DNA from: DATAFF01 sp036265615
GTDB taxonomy: Bacteria; Pseudomonadota; Alphaproteobacteria; Rhizobiales; Aestuariivirgaceae
Assembly: GCA_036265615.1 (NCBI GenBank)
Contig: DATAOT010000015.1
Coordinates: 1-25,023 of the forward strand
Direction of reading: 5' to 3'
DNA: 25,023 nt
In this document: piece by piece, positions 14,526 through 24,498 of the stretch
Numbering within the stretch: the stretch's first letter is position 1
How the letters are laid out: each line of letters begins with the position of its first letter
Program-made: the position numbers and the translations under genes
Notes under the pieces: generated by a model
What the model was told of the DNA's origin: nothing
Seen by the model: the letters and a program-made list of their open reading frames with translations, nothing else
Database searches by the model: none

Positions 14526-15596
14526 ATGAATGAGGAAGTTCAGGGATTGCGCCCCGCCGGCAGGCGCAAAGCGTTGATGGACGTTCTCACCGGACGTGTT
14601 CCCTCGCGGCGACCGGTGTGGCTGATGCGGCAGGCCGGCCGCTATCTGCCCGAGTACATGGCAACGCGGCAGAAGGCCGGCTCGTTCCTCGATCTCTGCT
14701 ACACGCCGGAACTCGCGGCCGAGGTGACGCTGCAGCCGCTCAGACGCTTCGATTTCGATGCCGCCATCGTCTTTGCCGACATCCTGCTCGTGCCGCACGC
14801 GCTTGGCGTCAAGGTATCGTTCGAGGCCGGCGAAGGGCCGGTGCTCGGGACCGTCGCTGATGCCGAGGCGGTGGCCAAGCTCAAGTCGCGGCGGCTCGGG
14901 GGAAGGATCGCGGCGGTGTATGAAACGGTAAGGCTGGTGCGGGCGAGCCTTGCAGCCGATGTGGCGCTGATTGGCTTTTGCGGTGCGCCATGGACGGTGG
15001 CGACCTATCTGATCGAGGGCGGCAGCTCGGCGGAGCGGTTGACGGCGCGGCTTTCGGCGTTTCGCGGCGAGGCCTGGCTTGATGACCTGATCGATGTGCT
15101 GGTCAGAGCGTCGGTCGACCATCTCGCCTTGCAGGTCGAGGCCGGGGCGGACTGCGTGCAGATTTTCGACAGCTGGGCTGGCGATCTTCCGGACGGCTTG
15201 CGGCAGCGCTATTGCTTTTCGCCGATCAGCCGGATCATCGAAGGCCTGCGGGCACGCTGCGGGGCGGTTCCGGTGATCGGCTTTGCGCGCGGGCTGGGGG
15301 CGGGACATAAGGATTTCGTCGAGGCGACGGGCGTCGAAGCCTGCGGGCTCGAGCCGGGGGTGCCGCTCGACTGGGCGGCGCGGGCGCTGACGCCGGTGGC
15401 GGCGGTGCAGGGCAATCTCGATCCGGTGAGCCTGCTCGCCGGCACGGCTCAGCTCGAGCGGGACGTGGAGCGGATCGTCACCGCCCTGCCCTTCGAGCGC
15501 CATGTGTTCAATCTCGGTCACGGGGTCAGGCCGGGCACGGCACCGCAGGCGGTCGAGCGGCTGGTCAAGGCGGTGCGCATGGTCGATGGCGGGTGA
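14526..15596 (+). CDS. hemE: Uroporphyrinogen decarboxylase HemE
   Basis: HemE removes four carboxyl groups from uroporphyrinogen III to give coproporphyrinogen III in heme synthesis. The 356-aa protein has the signature RQAGRYLPEY at 35-44, the FADILLVPHALG segment with the catalytic Asp, and the second signature GFCGAPWTVATYLIEGG. Length is normal. The ATG at 14526 lacks a recognisable Shine-Dalgarno sequence; the preceding bases are an A-rich run, so initiation may be leaderless or weak. In Caulobacter the hemE promoter lies inside the origin, and the same arrangement is likely here. It overlaps or abuts hemJ. Confidence 0.96.
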   Translation: MNEEVQGLRPAGRRKALMDVLTGRVPSRRPVWLMRQAGRYLPEYMATRQKAGSFLDLCYTPELAAEVTLQPLRRFDFDAAIVFADILLVPHALGVKVSFEAGEGPVLGTVADAEAVAKLKSRRLGGRIAAVYETVRLVRASLAADVALIGFCGAPWTVATYLIEGGSSAERLTARLSAFRGEAWLDDLIDVLVRASVDHLALQVEAGADCVQIFDSWAGDLPDGLRQRYCFSPISRIIEGLRARCGAVPVIGFARGLGAGHKDFVEATGVEACGLEPGVPLDWAARALTPVAAVQGNLDPVSLLAGTAQLERDVERIVTALPFERHVFNLGHGVRPGTAPQAVERLVKAVRMVDGG

Positions 15597-15597
15597 G

Positions 15598-16029
15598 ATG
15601 TATCTGTGGCTCAAGGCGTTTCACCTGCTGGCGGTGATCGCGTGGATGGCCGGGCTTCTGTATCTGCCGCGGCTCATGGTGTACCACGCCATGGCGCCGG
15701 CCGGGAGCGAGGCGGCGGCAACCTTCAAGGTGATGGAGCGGCGGCTGCTCGGGGCGATCATGACGCCGGCCATGGTGGTTTCGATCGGGCTTGGGCTGTG
15801 GCTCATGGTCGAGGGGGGGTTTGTGGCAGGCGCGGTGCCGGTATGGCTTGGGCTCAAATTCCTGTTGGTCGGCGGCCTGATTGTCGTCCACCTGCTGCTT
15901 GCGTGGCATGTCCGCCAGTTCGCGCGCGGCGAAAACCGCCGCAGTGCGGGATATTTCCGGGTGATCAACGAGGTGCCGACGGTGCTGATGATCGGGATCG
16001 TGATCGCTGCGGTGGTGAAGCCGGGATGA
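15598..16029 (+). CDS. hemJ: Protoporphyrinogen IX oxidase HemJ
   Basis: HemJ is the membrane, heme-containing enzyme that oxidises protoporphyrinogen IX to protoporphyrin IX in many bacteria lacking HemG and HemY. The 143-aa protein has four hydrophobic segments, starting with LWLKAFHLLAVIAWMAGLLYLPRLMVYH (given in two parts: His9 in KAFH and the YLPRLMVYH end), then IMTPAMVVSIGLGLWLMV, VWLGLKFLLVGGLIVVHLL and VPTVLMIGIVIAAVV. I chose the ATG at 15598, one base after the hemE stop, with GGCGGGTGAG before it. An ATG at 15586, inside hemE, would add four residues. Pairing with hemE puts two heme steps in one transcript. Confidence 0.93.
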   Translation: MYLWLKAFHLLAVIAWMAGLLYLPRLMVYHAMAPAGSEAAATFKVMERRLLGAIMTPAMVVSIGLGLWLMVEGGFVAGAVPVWLGLKFLLVGGLIVVHLLLAWHVRQFARGENRRSAGYFRVINEVPTVLMIGIVIAAVVKPG

Positions 16030-16261
16030 TCGGGCTTGGGAGCGGTGACGGGGCTCGGCATGCCGATCCGGCCCGGGGATGACTCTGGGGAGGCTATTTC
16101 CATCGCTGGCGATTCCTGTTAGAAGACGTGAAGTCGATCCCGCAACAGCAGCGGAATCCTTCCTTCCTCATCGCCGGCCCATCCAAGGGGCGGGTCGTCA
16201 TCTCAAGACAGGCCGTGCCGTTGCGCTCCAGGCGCTTGGCCGCCATTTCCAAAGCACCTCC
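16030..16261 (+). promoter_or_regulatory. Leader region upstream of rho
   Basis: These 232 bases separate hemJ and rho. A 12-bp perfect palindrome TCGGCATGCCGA lies at 16055-16066, followed by CCGGCCCGGGGATGAC, which resembles one end of the REP-type palindrome seen after rho. No clear promoter or small gene is visible. The frame of rho is open through most of the region, but without similarity to known Rho proteins. A long rho leader could serve autoregulation, as known in other bacteria; here that is a guess. Confidence 0.4.
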
Positions 16262-17545
16262 ATGACCAGCATTGCAGAACTCAAAGAAATCAAGCTTCAC
16301 GATCTCAAGGAAAAGTCGCCGACCGAACTGCTCGGCATCGCCGAAGAGCTCGAGATCGAAAATGCCAGCGCGCTGAAGCGCCAGGAACTCATCTACGCCA
16401 TCCTGAAGAGCCTGGCAGTGCGCGACGTCAGCATCATCGGCGAGGGCGTGGTCGAGGTCCTGCAGGACGGCTTCGGCTTCCTGCGCTCGCCCGATGCCAA
16501 CTACCTGCCCGGTCCCGACGACATCTATGTCAGCCCGAGCCAGATCCGCCGCTTCAACCTGCGCACCGGCGATACCGTCGACGGCGACATCCGCAGCCCC
16601 AAGGAGGGCGAGCGCTATTTCGCCCTGCTCAAGGTCAACACGATCAATTTCGAGGATCCCGACAAGACGCGGCACAAGATCCATTTCGACAATCTGACGC
16701 CGCTCTATCCCGATGAGCGGCTCGAGATGGAGGTCGCCGATCCGACCAAGAAGGACATGTCGGCGCGGGTGATCGACCTGGTGGCGCCGCTCGGCAAGGG
16801 CCAGCGCGGCCTGATCGTGTCGCCGCCGCGCACCGGCAAGACGGTGCTGCTGCAGAACATCGCCCATGCCATCACCTCGAATCATCCCGAGTGCTATCTG
16901 ATCGTTCTCCTGATCGACGAGCGGCCGGAGGAGGTCACCGACATGCAACGCTCGGTGAAGGGCGAGGTGATCAGCTCGACGTTCGACGAACCGGCGGTGC
17001 GGCATGTGCAGGTCGCCGAGATGGTGATCGAGAAGGCCAAGCGGCTGGTCGAGCATGGGCGCGACGTGGTGATCCTGCTCGATTCGATCACCCGGCTCGG
17101 GCGGGCCTACAATACGGTCGTGCCGTCGTCGGGCAAGGTGCTGACCGGCGGCGTCGATGCCAATGCGCTGCAGCGGCCGAAGCGCTTCTTCGGCGCGGCG
17201 CGAAACATCGAGGAAGGCGGGTCGTTGACGATCATCGCGACGGCGCTGATCGATACCGGCAGCCGCATGGACGAGGTGATCTTCGAGGAGTTCAAGGGCA
17301 CCGGCAATTCGGAAATCGTGCTCGATCGCAAGGTGGCGGACAAGCGGGTGTTCCCGGCGATGGACATCCTGCGCTCCGGCACCCGCAAGGAGGAGCTGCT
17401 GGTCAGGCCTGATCTCCTGAAGAAGACCTATGTGCTGCGCCGCATCCTCAATCCGATGGGGACGGTCGATGCCATCGAGTTCCTGCTCGACAAGCTGCGG
17501 CAGACCAAGACCAATCAGGATTTCTTCGATTCGATGAACGCGTAG
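16262..17545 (+). CDS. rho: Transcription termination factor Rho
   Basis: Rho is the hexameric RNA helicase that ends transcripts and silences untranslated or foreign RNA. The 427-aa protein starts at MTSIAELKEIKLHDLKEKSP, has the N-terminal helical domain (about 1-50), the cold-shock-like RNA-binding domain with RNP1 DGFGFLR at 69-75, the P-loop SPPRTGKT near 187-194 with Lys193, Walker B VVILLDSITRLGRAYN and the R-loop/arginine-finger region EGGSLTIIATALIDTGSRMDE (seen in two halves). The ATG at 16262 is preferred over the upstream open frame because homology starts exactly there. There is no inserted domain of the kind found in actinobacterial Rho. Confidence 0.97.
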   Translation: MTSIAELKEIKLHDLKEKSPTELLGIAEELEIENASALKRQELIYAILKSLAVRDVSIIGEGVVEVLQDGFGFLRSPDANYLPGPDDIYVSPSQIRRFNLRTGDTVDGDIRSPKEGERYFALLKVNTINFEDPDKTRHKIHFDNLTPLYPDERLEMEVADPTKKDMSARVIDLVAPLGKGQRGLIVSPPRTGKTVLLQNIAHAITSNHPECYLIVLLIDERPEEVTDMQRSVKGEVISSTFDEPAVRHVQVAEMVIEKAKRLVEHGRDVVILLDSITRLGRAYNTVVPSSGKVLTGGVDANALQRPKRFFGAARNIEEGGSLTIIATALIDTGSRMDEVIFEEFKGTGNSEIVLDRKVADKRVFPAMDILRSGTRKEELLVRPDLLKKTYVLRRILNPMGTVDAIEFLLDKLRQTKTNQDFFDSMNA

Positions 17546-17560
17546 GGCTAGGCGCTCCCT

Positions 17561-17645
17561 TCCCTCATGGCCGGGCTTGACCCGACCATCCAGCTCGTGC
17601 CTGCTGCATCTCTGGATGGCCGGCTCGGGGGCCGGCCATGAGGGA
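17561..17645. repeat. REP-like intergenic palindrome, probable bidirectional terminator (rho / DUF255 gene)
   Basis: Perfect 14-bp arms (TCCCTCATGGCCGG at 17561-17574 and its complement at 17632-17645) enclose a second 8-bp inverted pair (CCATCCAG at 17586-17593 with CTGGATGG at 17612-17619). The left half, CATGGCCGGGCTTGACCC, is the hallmark of the palindromic element repeated in intergenic gaps of many Hyphomicrobiales genomes. It lies between two convergent genes and has no T-run, so a role in 3'-end protection or termination for both is likely. Confidence 0.7.
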
Positions 17646-17648
17646 TAG

Positions 17649-19688
<2,040 letters not shown>

Positions 19689-19711
19689 CGTGGGTTCGAT
19701 TCGCTGCCGTT
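19689..19711. promoter_or_regulatory. 23-bp divergent gap between DUF255 gene and mnmE
   Basis: Only 23 bases separate the two start codons. No full promoter fits here, so promoters of each gene must lie within the 5' coding part of the other. No clear Shine-Dalgarno sequence precedes the mnmE ATG. Confidence 0.5.
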
Positions 19712-21037
19712 ATGACTTCGTGCGACACCATATATGCATTGTCGACCGGATTCGGCAGGGCCGGCGTGGCTGTATTCCGGACCAGCGGGCCCGAGGCCGG
19801 TGGCGGGCTCACTGCTCTGGCCGGCACGGTGCCGGCGGCGCGGCACGCCAGCCTGCGCCGCATCTGTGATCCGGCGACCGGCGAGATCATCGACGAGGGG
19901 CTGGTGCTGTGGTTTCCCGGACCGGGCAGCTTCACCGGGGAGGACATGGCGGAATTCCACCTGCATGGCAGCCGGGCGGTGGCTGAGGGGATGATCGCAG
20001 TGCTCGGGCGCCTGCCCGGCCACCGGCTGGCCGAGCCTGGCGAGTTTACCCGGCGGGCGCTGGCCAATGGGCGGACCGACCTTGTTGCGGTGGAAGGCCT
20101 GAGCGACCTGCTCGCGGCAACGACCGCGGCGCAGCGCCGCCAGGCGTTGTTTCACATGGAGGGCGATGCGAGCCTCGTCTTCTCTGGGTGGCGCGGCGAC
20201 CTGGTCCGCTGCCTGGCCCGGGTCGAGGCGGCAATCGATTTTGCCGAGGAGGATCAGATCGGCGCCATGGCCTTGACCGGGGTGGCGGAGGCGCTCGACG
20301 GACTTTCGGCGTCGCTAGGGGCTGCTCTCGCGACAGCAGAAGCCGGCGAGAGCCTGCGCGATGGATTGCGGGTGGTGATTGCCGGCCCGCCCAATGTGGG
20401 CAAGTCATCGCTGCTCAACCGACTGGCTGGACGGGAGGCGGCGATCGTCACGGAGTTTCCGGGCACCACGCGCGATCCGATCGATGTGACGCTCGAGGTC
20501 GAGGGGGTGCCGGTGGTGGTGACCGATACGGCCGGCTTGAGGGCAGGCAGCGCCGATCCGATCGAGCGCATCGGCATGGAACGGAGCTTCGAGCGCGTGC
20601 GGGAGGCCGATCTCGTCATCTGGCTGCAGGCCCCGGATGTCGATCCTTGCGGCGCCCAGCCGATCGATTCGGAGCCGTTATGGGTTTGGAACAAGGTGGA
20701 TCTCAGGCCCCTCCCACGCCGGGCGCCGGCGGGAGCAATCGCGGTCTCGGCCGTCACGGGGGAGGGCCTCGATCGGCTGCTGGCGAGAATGCGCGAGCGA
20801 TTTGCTCGACGGATCGTGGGTGAGCCGGCGCTGATCACCCGGGCACGGCATCGCCATGCCGTGTCGCGCTGTCACGCCGAGATCTGCCAGGCAGCCGGAT
20901 TGCTGGACACGGGTCGGCTCGAACTCGTCGCCGAGCATCTGCGCCACGGTGCCAGGGCCATCGAGCGGCTGCTCGGGCGCATCGACAGCGAGGATGTGCT
21001 GGATGTGGTGTTCCGGGAGTTCTGCATCGGCAAATGA
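19712..21037 (+). CDS. mnmE: tRNA modification GTPase MnmE
   Basis: MnmE, with MnmG, adds carboxymethylaminomethyl or aminomethyl groups to U34 of tRNAs. The 441-aa protein starts SCDTIYALSTGFGRAGVAV, the usual folate-binding N-terminal domain (to about 115, with GEFTRRALANGR), then helices and an inserted G domain with G1 GPPNVGKS at 225-232, G2 GTTRD at 251-255, G3 DTAG at 272-275 and G4 NKVD. The final FCIGK carries the conserved C-terminal Cys438 motif. The protein is somewhat short by comparison with E. coli MnmE (454 aa). The parS palindrome begins 17 bases after its stop. Confidence 0.97.
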   Translation: MTSCDTIYALSTGFGRAGVAVFRTSGPEAGGGLTALAGTVPAARHASLRRICDPATGEIIDEGLVLWFPGPGSFTGEDMAEFHLHGSRAVAEGMIAVLGRLPGHRLAEPGEFTRRALANGRTDLVAVEGLSDLLAATTAAQRRQALFHMEGDASLVFSGWRGDLVRCLARVEAAIDFAEEDQIGAMALTGVAEALDGLSASLGAALATAEAGESLRDGLRVVIAGPPNVGKSSLLNRLAGREAAIVTEFPGTTRDPIDVTLEVEGVPVVVTDTAGLRAGSADPIERIGMERSFERVREADLVIWLQAPDVDPCGAQPIDSEPLWVWNKVDLRPLPRRAPAGAIAVSAVTGEGLDRLLARMRERFARRIVGEPALITRARHRHAVSRCHAEICQAAGLLDTGRLELVAEHLRHGARAIERLLGRIDSEDVLDVVFREFCIGK

Positions 21038-21053
21038 GCCGATTCCGGACAGG

Positions 21054-21079
21054 GCCAGTGTTTCACGTGAAACACTGGC
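21054..21079. promoter_or_regulatory. parS: parS centromere site (perfect)
   Basis: TGTTTCACGTGAAACA at 21059-21074 is a perfect match to the bacterial parS consensus bound by ParB. The palindrome goes on for five more bases each side, so 26 bases are exactly self-complementary. It lies in the 90-nt mnmE-mnmG gap, 2.6 kb before parA. ParB loads here and slides as a CTP clamp; ParA then moves the origin region. It may also fold in RNA as the mnmE 3' hairpin. Confidence 0.92.
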
Positions 21080-21127
21080 GTTGAATCTTCTTCATCGCCG
21101 CTCTATCGCAGGGGGTCAAGCGTTGGG

Positions 21128-23017
21128 ATGCAGCTTTCCATGAGATTCGATGTCATCGTCATCGGCGGCGGCCATGCAGGTTGCGAGGCGGCCTGCGCGG
21201 CGGCCCGATTCGGGGCCGTAACGGCCCTGGTGACGCATCGTTTCGCGACGATTGGCGAAATGTCCTGCAATCCGGCAATCGGCGGTTTGGGCAAGGGGCA
21301 CCTGGTACGCGAGATCGATGCGCTGGACGGCATCATGGGCCAGGCGGCCGACCGCGCCGGAATCCAGTTCCGGGTGCTCAATCGCTCCAAGGGCCCGGCG
21401 GTGCAGGGGCCGCGGGCGCAGAGCGACCGCAAGCTCTACCGGCAGGCGGTCCAGGAGCTGATCCAAGACACAGCGGGCCTCACCATTGTCGAGGCGGCGG
21501 TCGGAGGGCTGATCGTCGAGAACGGTCGCGTCGCCGGGGTGACAACGCAGGATGGCCGGACCCTGTCGGCGGGGCAGGTGGTCCTGACGACGGGAACGTT
21601 CCTCAACGGCCTGATTCATGTCGGGACGTCGAAGACACCGGGCGGCCGGGTCGGCGAGCCGGCCGCAGAGGGCCTGAGCACGGTGCTGGCCCGGGCAGGA
21701 CTGGCGCTCGGCCGGCTCAAGACCGGAACGCCGCCGCGGCTTGACGGCGGCAGCATCGACTGGCCGGCGCTCGAGGTGCAGCCGGGCGATGATCCGCCGG
21801 AACCCTTCTCCTTCCTGACCGAGTCGATCACGACGCCGCAGGTCAATTGCCACATCACCCGGACCAACGAGGAGACGCATCGGATCATCCGCGACAACCT
21901 GCATTGCTCGGCCATCTATTCCGGCCAGATCAAGGGGACCGGACCGCGCTATTGCCCGTCGATCGAGGACAAGGTGGTGCGCTTTGCCGAGCGGACGTCG
22001 CATCAGATCTTTCTCGAGCCCGAGGGGCTGGACGATCCGACGGTTTATCCCAACGGGATCTCGACCTCGCTGCCGGCGGCGGTGCAGCTGACGTTCCTGC
22101 ACAGCATCGCGGGGCTCGAGAGGGCGCGGATGCTGCGGCCCGGCTATGCCATCGAATATGACCATGTCGACCCGCGCGAGCTCGGCCCGTCGCTCGAAGC
22201 CCGGCGGATTCCGGGGCTTTTCCTGGCCGGGCAGATCAATGGCACGACAGGTTACGAGGAGGCGGCGGCGCAAGGCCTGGTGGCGGGAGCCAATGCGGCG
22301 CGGGCGGCGGCGGGATCACCGCCGTTGATCATCGATCGCTCGCAGGCCTATGTCGGCGTGATGATCGACGACCTGATCAGCAACGGGGTCAGCGAGCCTT
22401 ATCGGATGTTCACCTCGCGGGCGGAGTACCGGCTGCTGCTGCGCGCCGACAATGCCGATCAGCGGCTGACGGCGCTCGGCATCGAGGCCGGCCTGGTCGG
22501 CCGAGAGAGGACCAGGCGGCATGCGGAACGGCGCGAGCAGCTGGCGCGAGCGCGGCAAACGCTCGAGCAGCTCTCGCTCACGCCGAATCAGGCGGCGCGG
22601 CACGGCCTTCATCTGAAGCTCGACGGACAGCGCCGCACGGCATTCTCGCTGCTGGCGATCGGCACGGTCACTTTCGACCGGCTGGTCGAGATCTGGCCTG
22701 AGCTCCATGCGGTGCCGGCCTTTGCCCGGCGGCGGCTCGAGGCCGATGCGCTCTATTCCGGCTATGTCCCGCGGCAAGAGGCCGAAATCGCGGCGTTCCG
22801 CCGGGACCAGGAACTGACAATCCCCGCCGATTTCGACTACCTGGCGGTGAGCGGGTTGTCGATCGAGGCGCGCCAGAAGCTGACCCGGCTCAAGCCGGCG
22901 ACGCTCGGCCATGCGGCACGGATCGACGGCATGACGCCGGCGGCGCTTGGCCTCATTCTCGCAACCTTGCGGAGGCGGTCGGTCCGGAGCCGCGGCAATG
23001 CCGTCGCGCTCACCTGA
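21128..23017 (+). CDS. mnmG: tRNA uridine-5-carboxymethylaminomethyl modification enzyme MnmG (GidA)
   Basis: MnmG is the FAD and NADH-binding partner of MnmE in wobble uridine modification. The 629-aa protein opens with the FAD-binding FDVIVIGGGHAGCEAA (GGGHAG at 13-18), then MSCNPAIGGLGKGHLVREIDALDG (the family PS01280 area; Cys47 visible), TTGTFLNGLIHVG, GRLKTGTPPRL, and the second signature GQINGTTGYEEAAAQGLVAG near 375-395. The C-terminal helical domain ends with KPATLGHAARIDGMTPAAL. An ATG at 21140 is an alternative start that would drop four residues; no strong ribosome binding site decides. The end overlaps rsmG by 20 nt. Confidence 0.97.
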   Translation: MQLSMRFDVIVIGGGHAGCEAACAAARFGAVTALVTHRFATIGEMSCNPAIGGLGKGHLVREIDALDGIMGQAADRAGIQFRVLNRSKGPAVQGPRAQSDRKLYRQAVQELIQDTAGLTIVEAAVGGLIVENGRVAGVTTQDGRTLSAGQVVLTTGTFLNGLIHVGTSKTPGGRVGEPAAEGLSTVLARAGLALGRLKTGTPPRLDGGSIDWPALEVQPGDDPPEPFSFLTESITTPQVNCHITRTNEETHRIIRDNLHCSAIYSGQIKGTGPRYCPSIEDKVVRFAERTSHQIFLEPEGLDDPTVYPNGISTSLPAAVQLTFLHSIAGLERARMLRPGYAIEYDHVDPRELGPSLEARRIPGLFLAGQINGTTGYEEAAAQGLVAGANAARAAAGSPPLIIDRSQAYVGVMIDDLISNGVSEPYRMFTSRAEYRLLLRADNADQRLTALGIEAGLVGRERTRRHAERREQLARARQTLEQLSLTPNQAARHGLHLKLDGQRRTAFSLLAIGTVTFDRLVEIWPELHAVPAFARRRLEADALYSGYVPRQEAEIAAFRRDQELTIPADFDYLAVSGLSIEARQKLTRLKPATLGHAARIDGMTPAALGLILATLRRRSVRSRGNAVALT

Positions 23018-23657
23018 TTCGGTGCCGGAACGAATTGCCGGCACCTATGGTGTTTCACGTGAATCACTGGATCGGCTCAAGGCCTATGTCGCGCTGCTGA
23101 TGAAATGGCAGGGCCGGATCAATCTGATCGGCCCCGCCAGCAGCGACATGATCTGGACCCGGCATGTGGCCGACAGCCTGCAGCTCCTGCCGCTGATCGG
23201 GCCGGCGCCTCAGCGCCTCGTCGATCTCGGCAGCGGGGCAGGCTTTCCGGGGCTGGTGCTGGCGATCATGCTCGCAGGGCAGGCGGGCAATGACATCCAT
23301 TTGATCGAGAGCAACGGAAAAAAGGTCGCCTTTCTGCGGCAGGCCGCGCGAATCACCGGCAGTTCCGCTAAGATTCACCATCGCCGGATCGAGGATGTCG
23401 ACCTCGAGGCGATCGGCGGGGCCGCCGACATCGTCACCGCCCGAGCGCTGGCAGGGCTCGACCAGCTGGTCGCGATGGCGGCGCCGCTGGCCGATCGGCG
23501 GACGCGGGCGTTGTTTCACAAGGGCCAAGATGTGGACAGGGAATTGACCGAAACCACAAAATCTTGGAGACTCTCGGTGACGAAGCATCCGAGCCGCGTC
23601 GACCCGAGCGGGTGCATCGTGGAGATCAGGGGGTTCGAGGGTGCAAAGCGCAACTGA
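22998..23657 (+). CDS. rsmG: 16S rRNA (guanine-N7) methyltransferase RsmG (GidB)
   Basis: RsmG methylates N7 of G527 in 16S rRNA using SAM. The 219-aa protein has the N-terminal GVSRESLDRLKAYVALLMKW, the conserved KWQGRINLIGP segment, the RHVADSLQL motif (55-63), the SAM-binding VDLGSGAGFPGLVLA at about 75-89, and LIESNGKKVAFLR. The ATG at 22998 has GGAG eight bases upstream and overlaps mnmG; an in-frame GTG at 23022 is an alternative. The codons for VSRES lie in a parS site, an old trait of this gene. The stop overlaps the parA start by 17 bases. Confidence 0.95.
   Translation: MPSRSPDSVPERIAGTYGVSRESLDRLKAYVALLMKWQGRINLIGPASSDMIWTRHVADSLQLLPLIGPAPQRLVDLGSGAGFPGLVLAIMLAGQAGNDIHLIESNGKKVAFLRQAARITGSSAKIHHRRIEDVDLEAIGGAADIVTARALAGLDQLVAMAAPLADRRTRALFHKGQDVDRELTETTKSWRLSVTKHPSRVDPSGCIVEIRGFEGAKRN
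23051..23066. promoter_or_regulatory. parS: Second parS site inside rsmG (one mismatch)
   Basis: TGTTTCACGTGAATCA differs from the parS consensus only at position 14 (T for A). It encodes residues 18-23 of RsmG (V-S-R-E-S core). Its codons (GTT TCA CGT GAA TCA) are AT-ending, unlike the strongly GC-ending codons around them, which fits selection on the DNA. It lies 1,992 bases after the first site. Confidence 0.82.
23628..23633 (+). promoter_or_regulatory. Ribosome binding site of parA
   Basis: AGGGGG seven bases before the GTG at 23641, inside the end of rsmG, supports the GTG start of parA. Confidence 0.6.
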
Positions 23658-24459
23658 CCGCAACCGCGCAACGCCGCGGGTCCTCGCCATTGCCAATCAG
23701 AAGGGCGGCGTGGGCAAGACCACGACGGCGATCAATCTCGGCACGGCGCTGGCGGCGGTCGGCGAGGAGGTGCTGATTGTCGACCTCGATCCGCAGGGCA
23801 ATGCCTCGACCGGGCTCGGCGTGTCGCGCCAGGGCATGCGGCGATCGACCTATCATGTGCTGATCGGCGAGACCGATCTCAGATCGGTCATCGTCGAGTC
23901 GGGCATACCGCGGCTCCATTGCGCGCCATCGACAATGGACCTCCTCGGGGCGGAGCTCGAGCTCGCCGATTTCGAGCGCAAGACGCACAGGCTGCATGAC
24001 GCGATCGGCCGGCTCGGGGCGCACGGCCATGATTACAGTTACATGCTTCTCGACTGTCCGCCGTCGCTCAATCTCCTGACCATCAATGCGCTGTCGGCCG
24101 CCGATGCCGTGCTGGTGCCGCTGCAATGCGAATTCTTCGCGCTCGAGGGCCTGAGCCAGCTTCTCAAGACGGTGGAGAGGGTGCGGGCCAACCTCAATTC
24201 GCGGCTGGAGATTCAAGGCGTGGTGCTGACCATGTTCGATCGCCGGAACTCGCTGTCCGAGCAGGTCGCGCAAGATGTCCGAAGCGTGCTCGGAGAGAAG
24301 GTGTACGAGACGGTCATACCGCGGAATGTCCGGATTTCCGAGGCGCCGTCGCATGGCAAGCCAGTGCTACTTTACGATTCCGACTGCATGGGGAGCCAAG
24401 CCTATATAAAGCTGGCCTCCGAGGTGATCCGGCGCGAGCGCGAACTCAGAGCGGCGTGA
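23641..24459 (+). CDS. parA: Chromosome partitioning ATPase ParA
   Basis: ParA forms a nucleoid-bound gradient that pulls ParB-parS complexes, so separating new origins. The 272-aa protein starts at a GTG and has the deviant Walker A KGGVGKTTTAINL with Lys21 (signature) and Lys26 (P-loop), the VDLDPQGNAS switch I at about 48-57, the Walker B-type YMLLDCPPSLNLLTINAL, and the IPRNVRISEAPSHGKPVLLYD region, typical of chromosomal ParA/Soj. It lacks the N-terminal helix-turn-helix of plasmid type Ia ParA, which agrees with a chromosomal origin. It overlaps rsmG by 17 nt and precedes parB by 39 nt. Confidence 0.97.
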   Translation: MQSATDRNRATPRVLAIANQKGGVGKTTTAINLGTALAAVGEEVLIVDLDPQGNASTGLGVSRQGMRRSTYHVLIGETDLRSVIVESGIPRLHCAPSTMDLLGAELELADFERKTHRLHDAIGRLGAHGHDYSYMLLDCPPSLNLLTINALSAADAVLVPLQCEFFALEGLSQLLKTVERVRANLNSRLEIQGVVLTMFDRRNSLSEQVAQDVRSVLGEKVYETVIPRNVRISEAPSHGKPVLLYDSDCMGSQAYIKLASEVIRRERELRAA

Positions 24460-24498
24460 GGAAATTCATTTCGCGGGCAAAACGAAAGAGCGAGGCCC

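Noticed and set aside
16055..16066. 12-bp palindrome TCGGCATGCCGA as a hemJ terminator
   Set aside because: It has no loop and no T-run, so it is a poor intrinsic terminator; it may be part of a decayed REP-like element.
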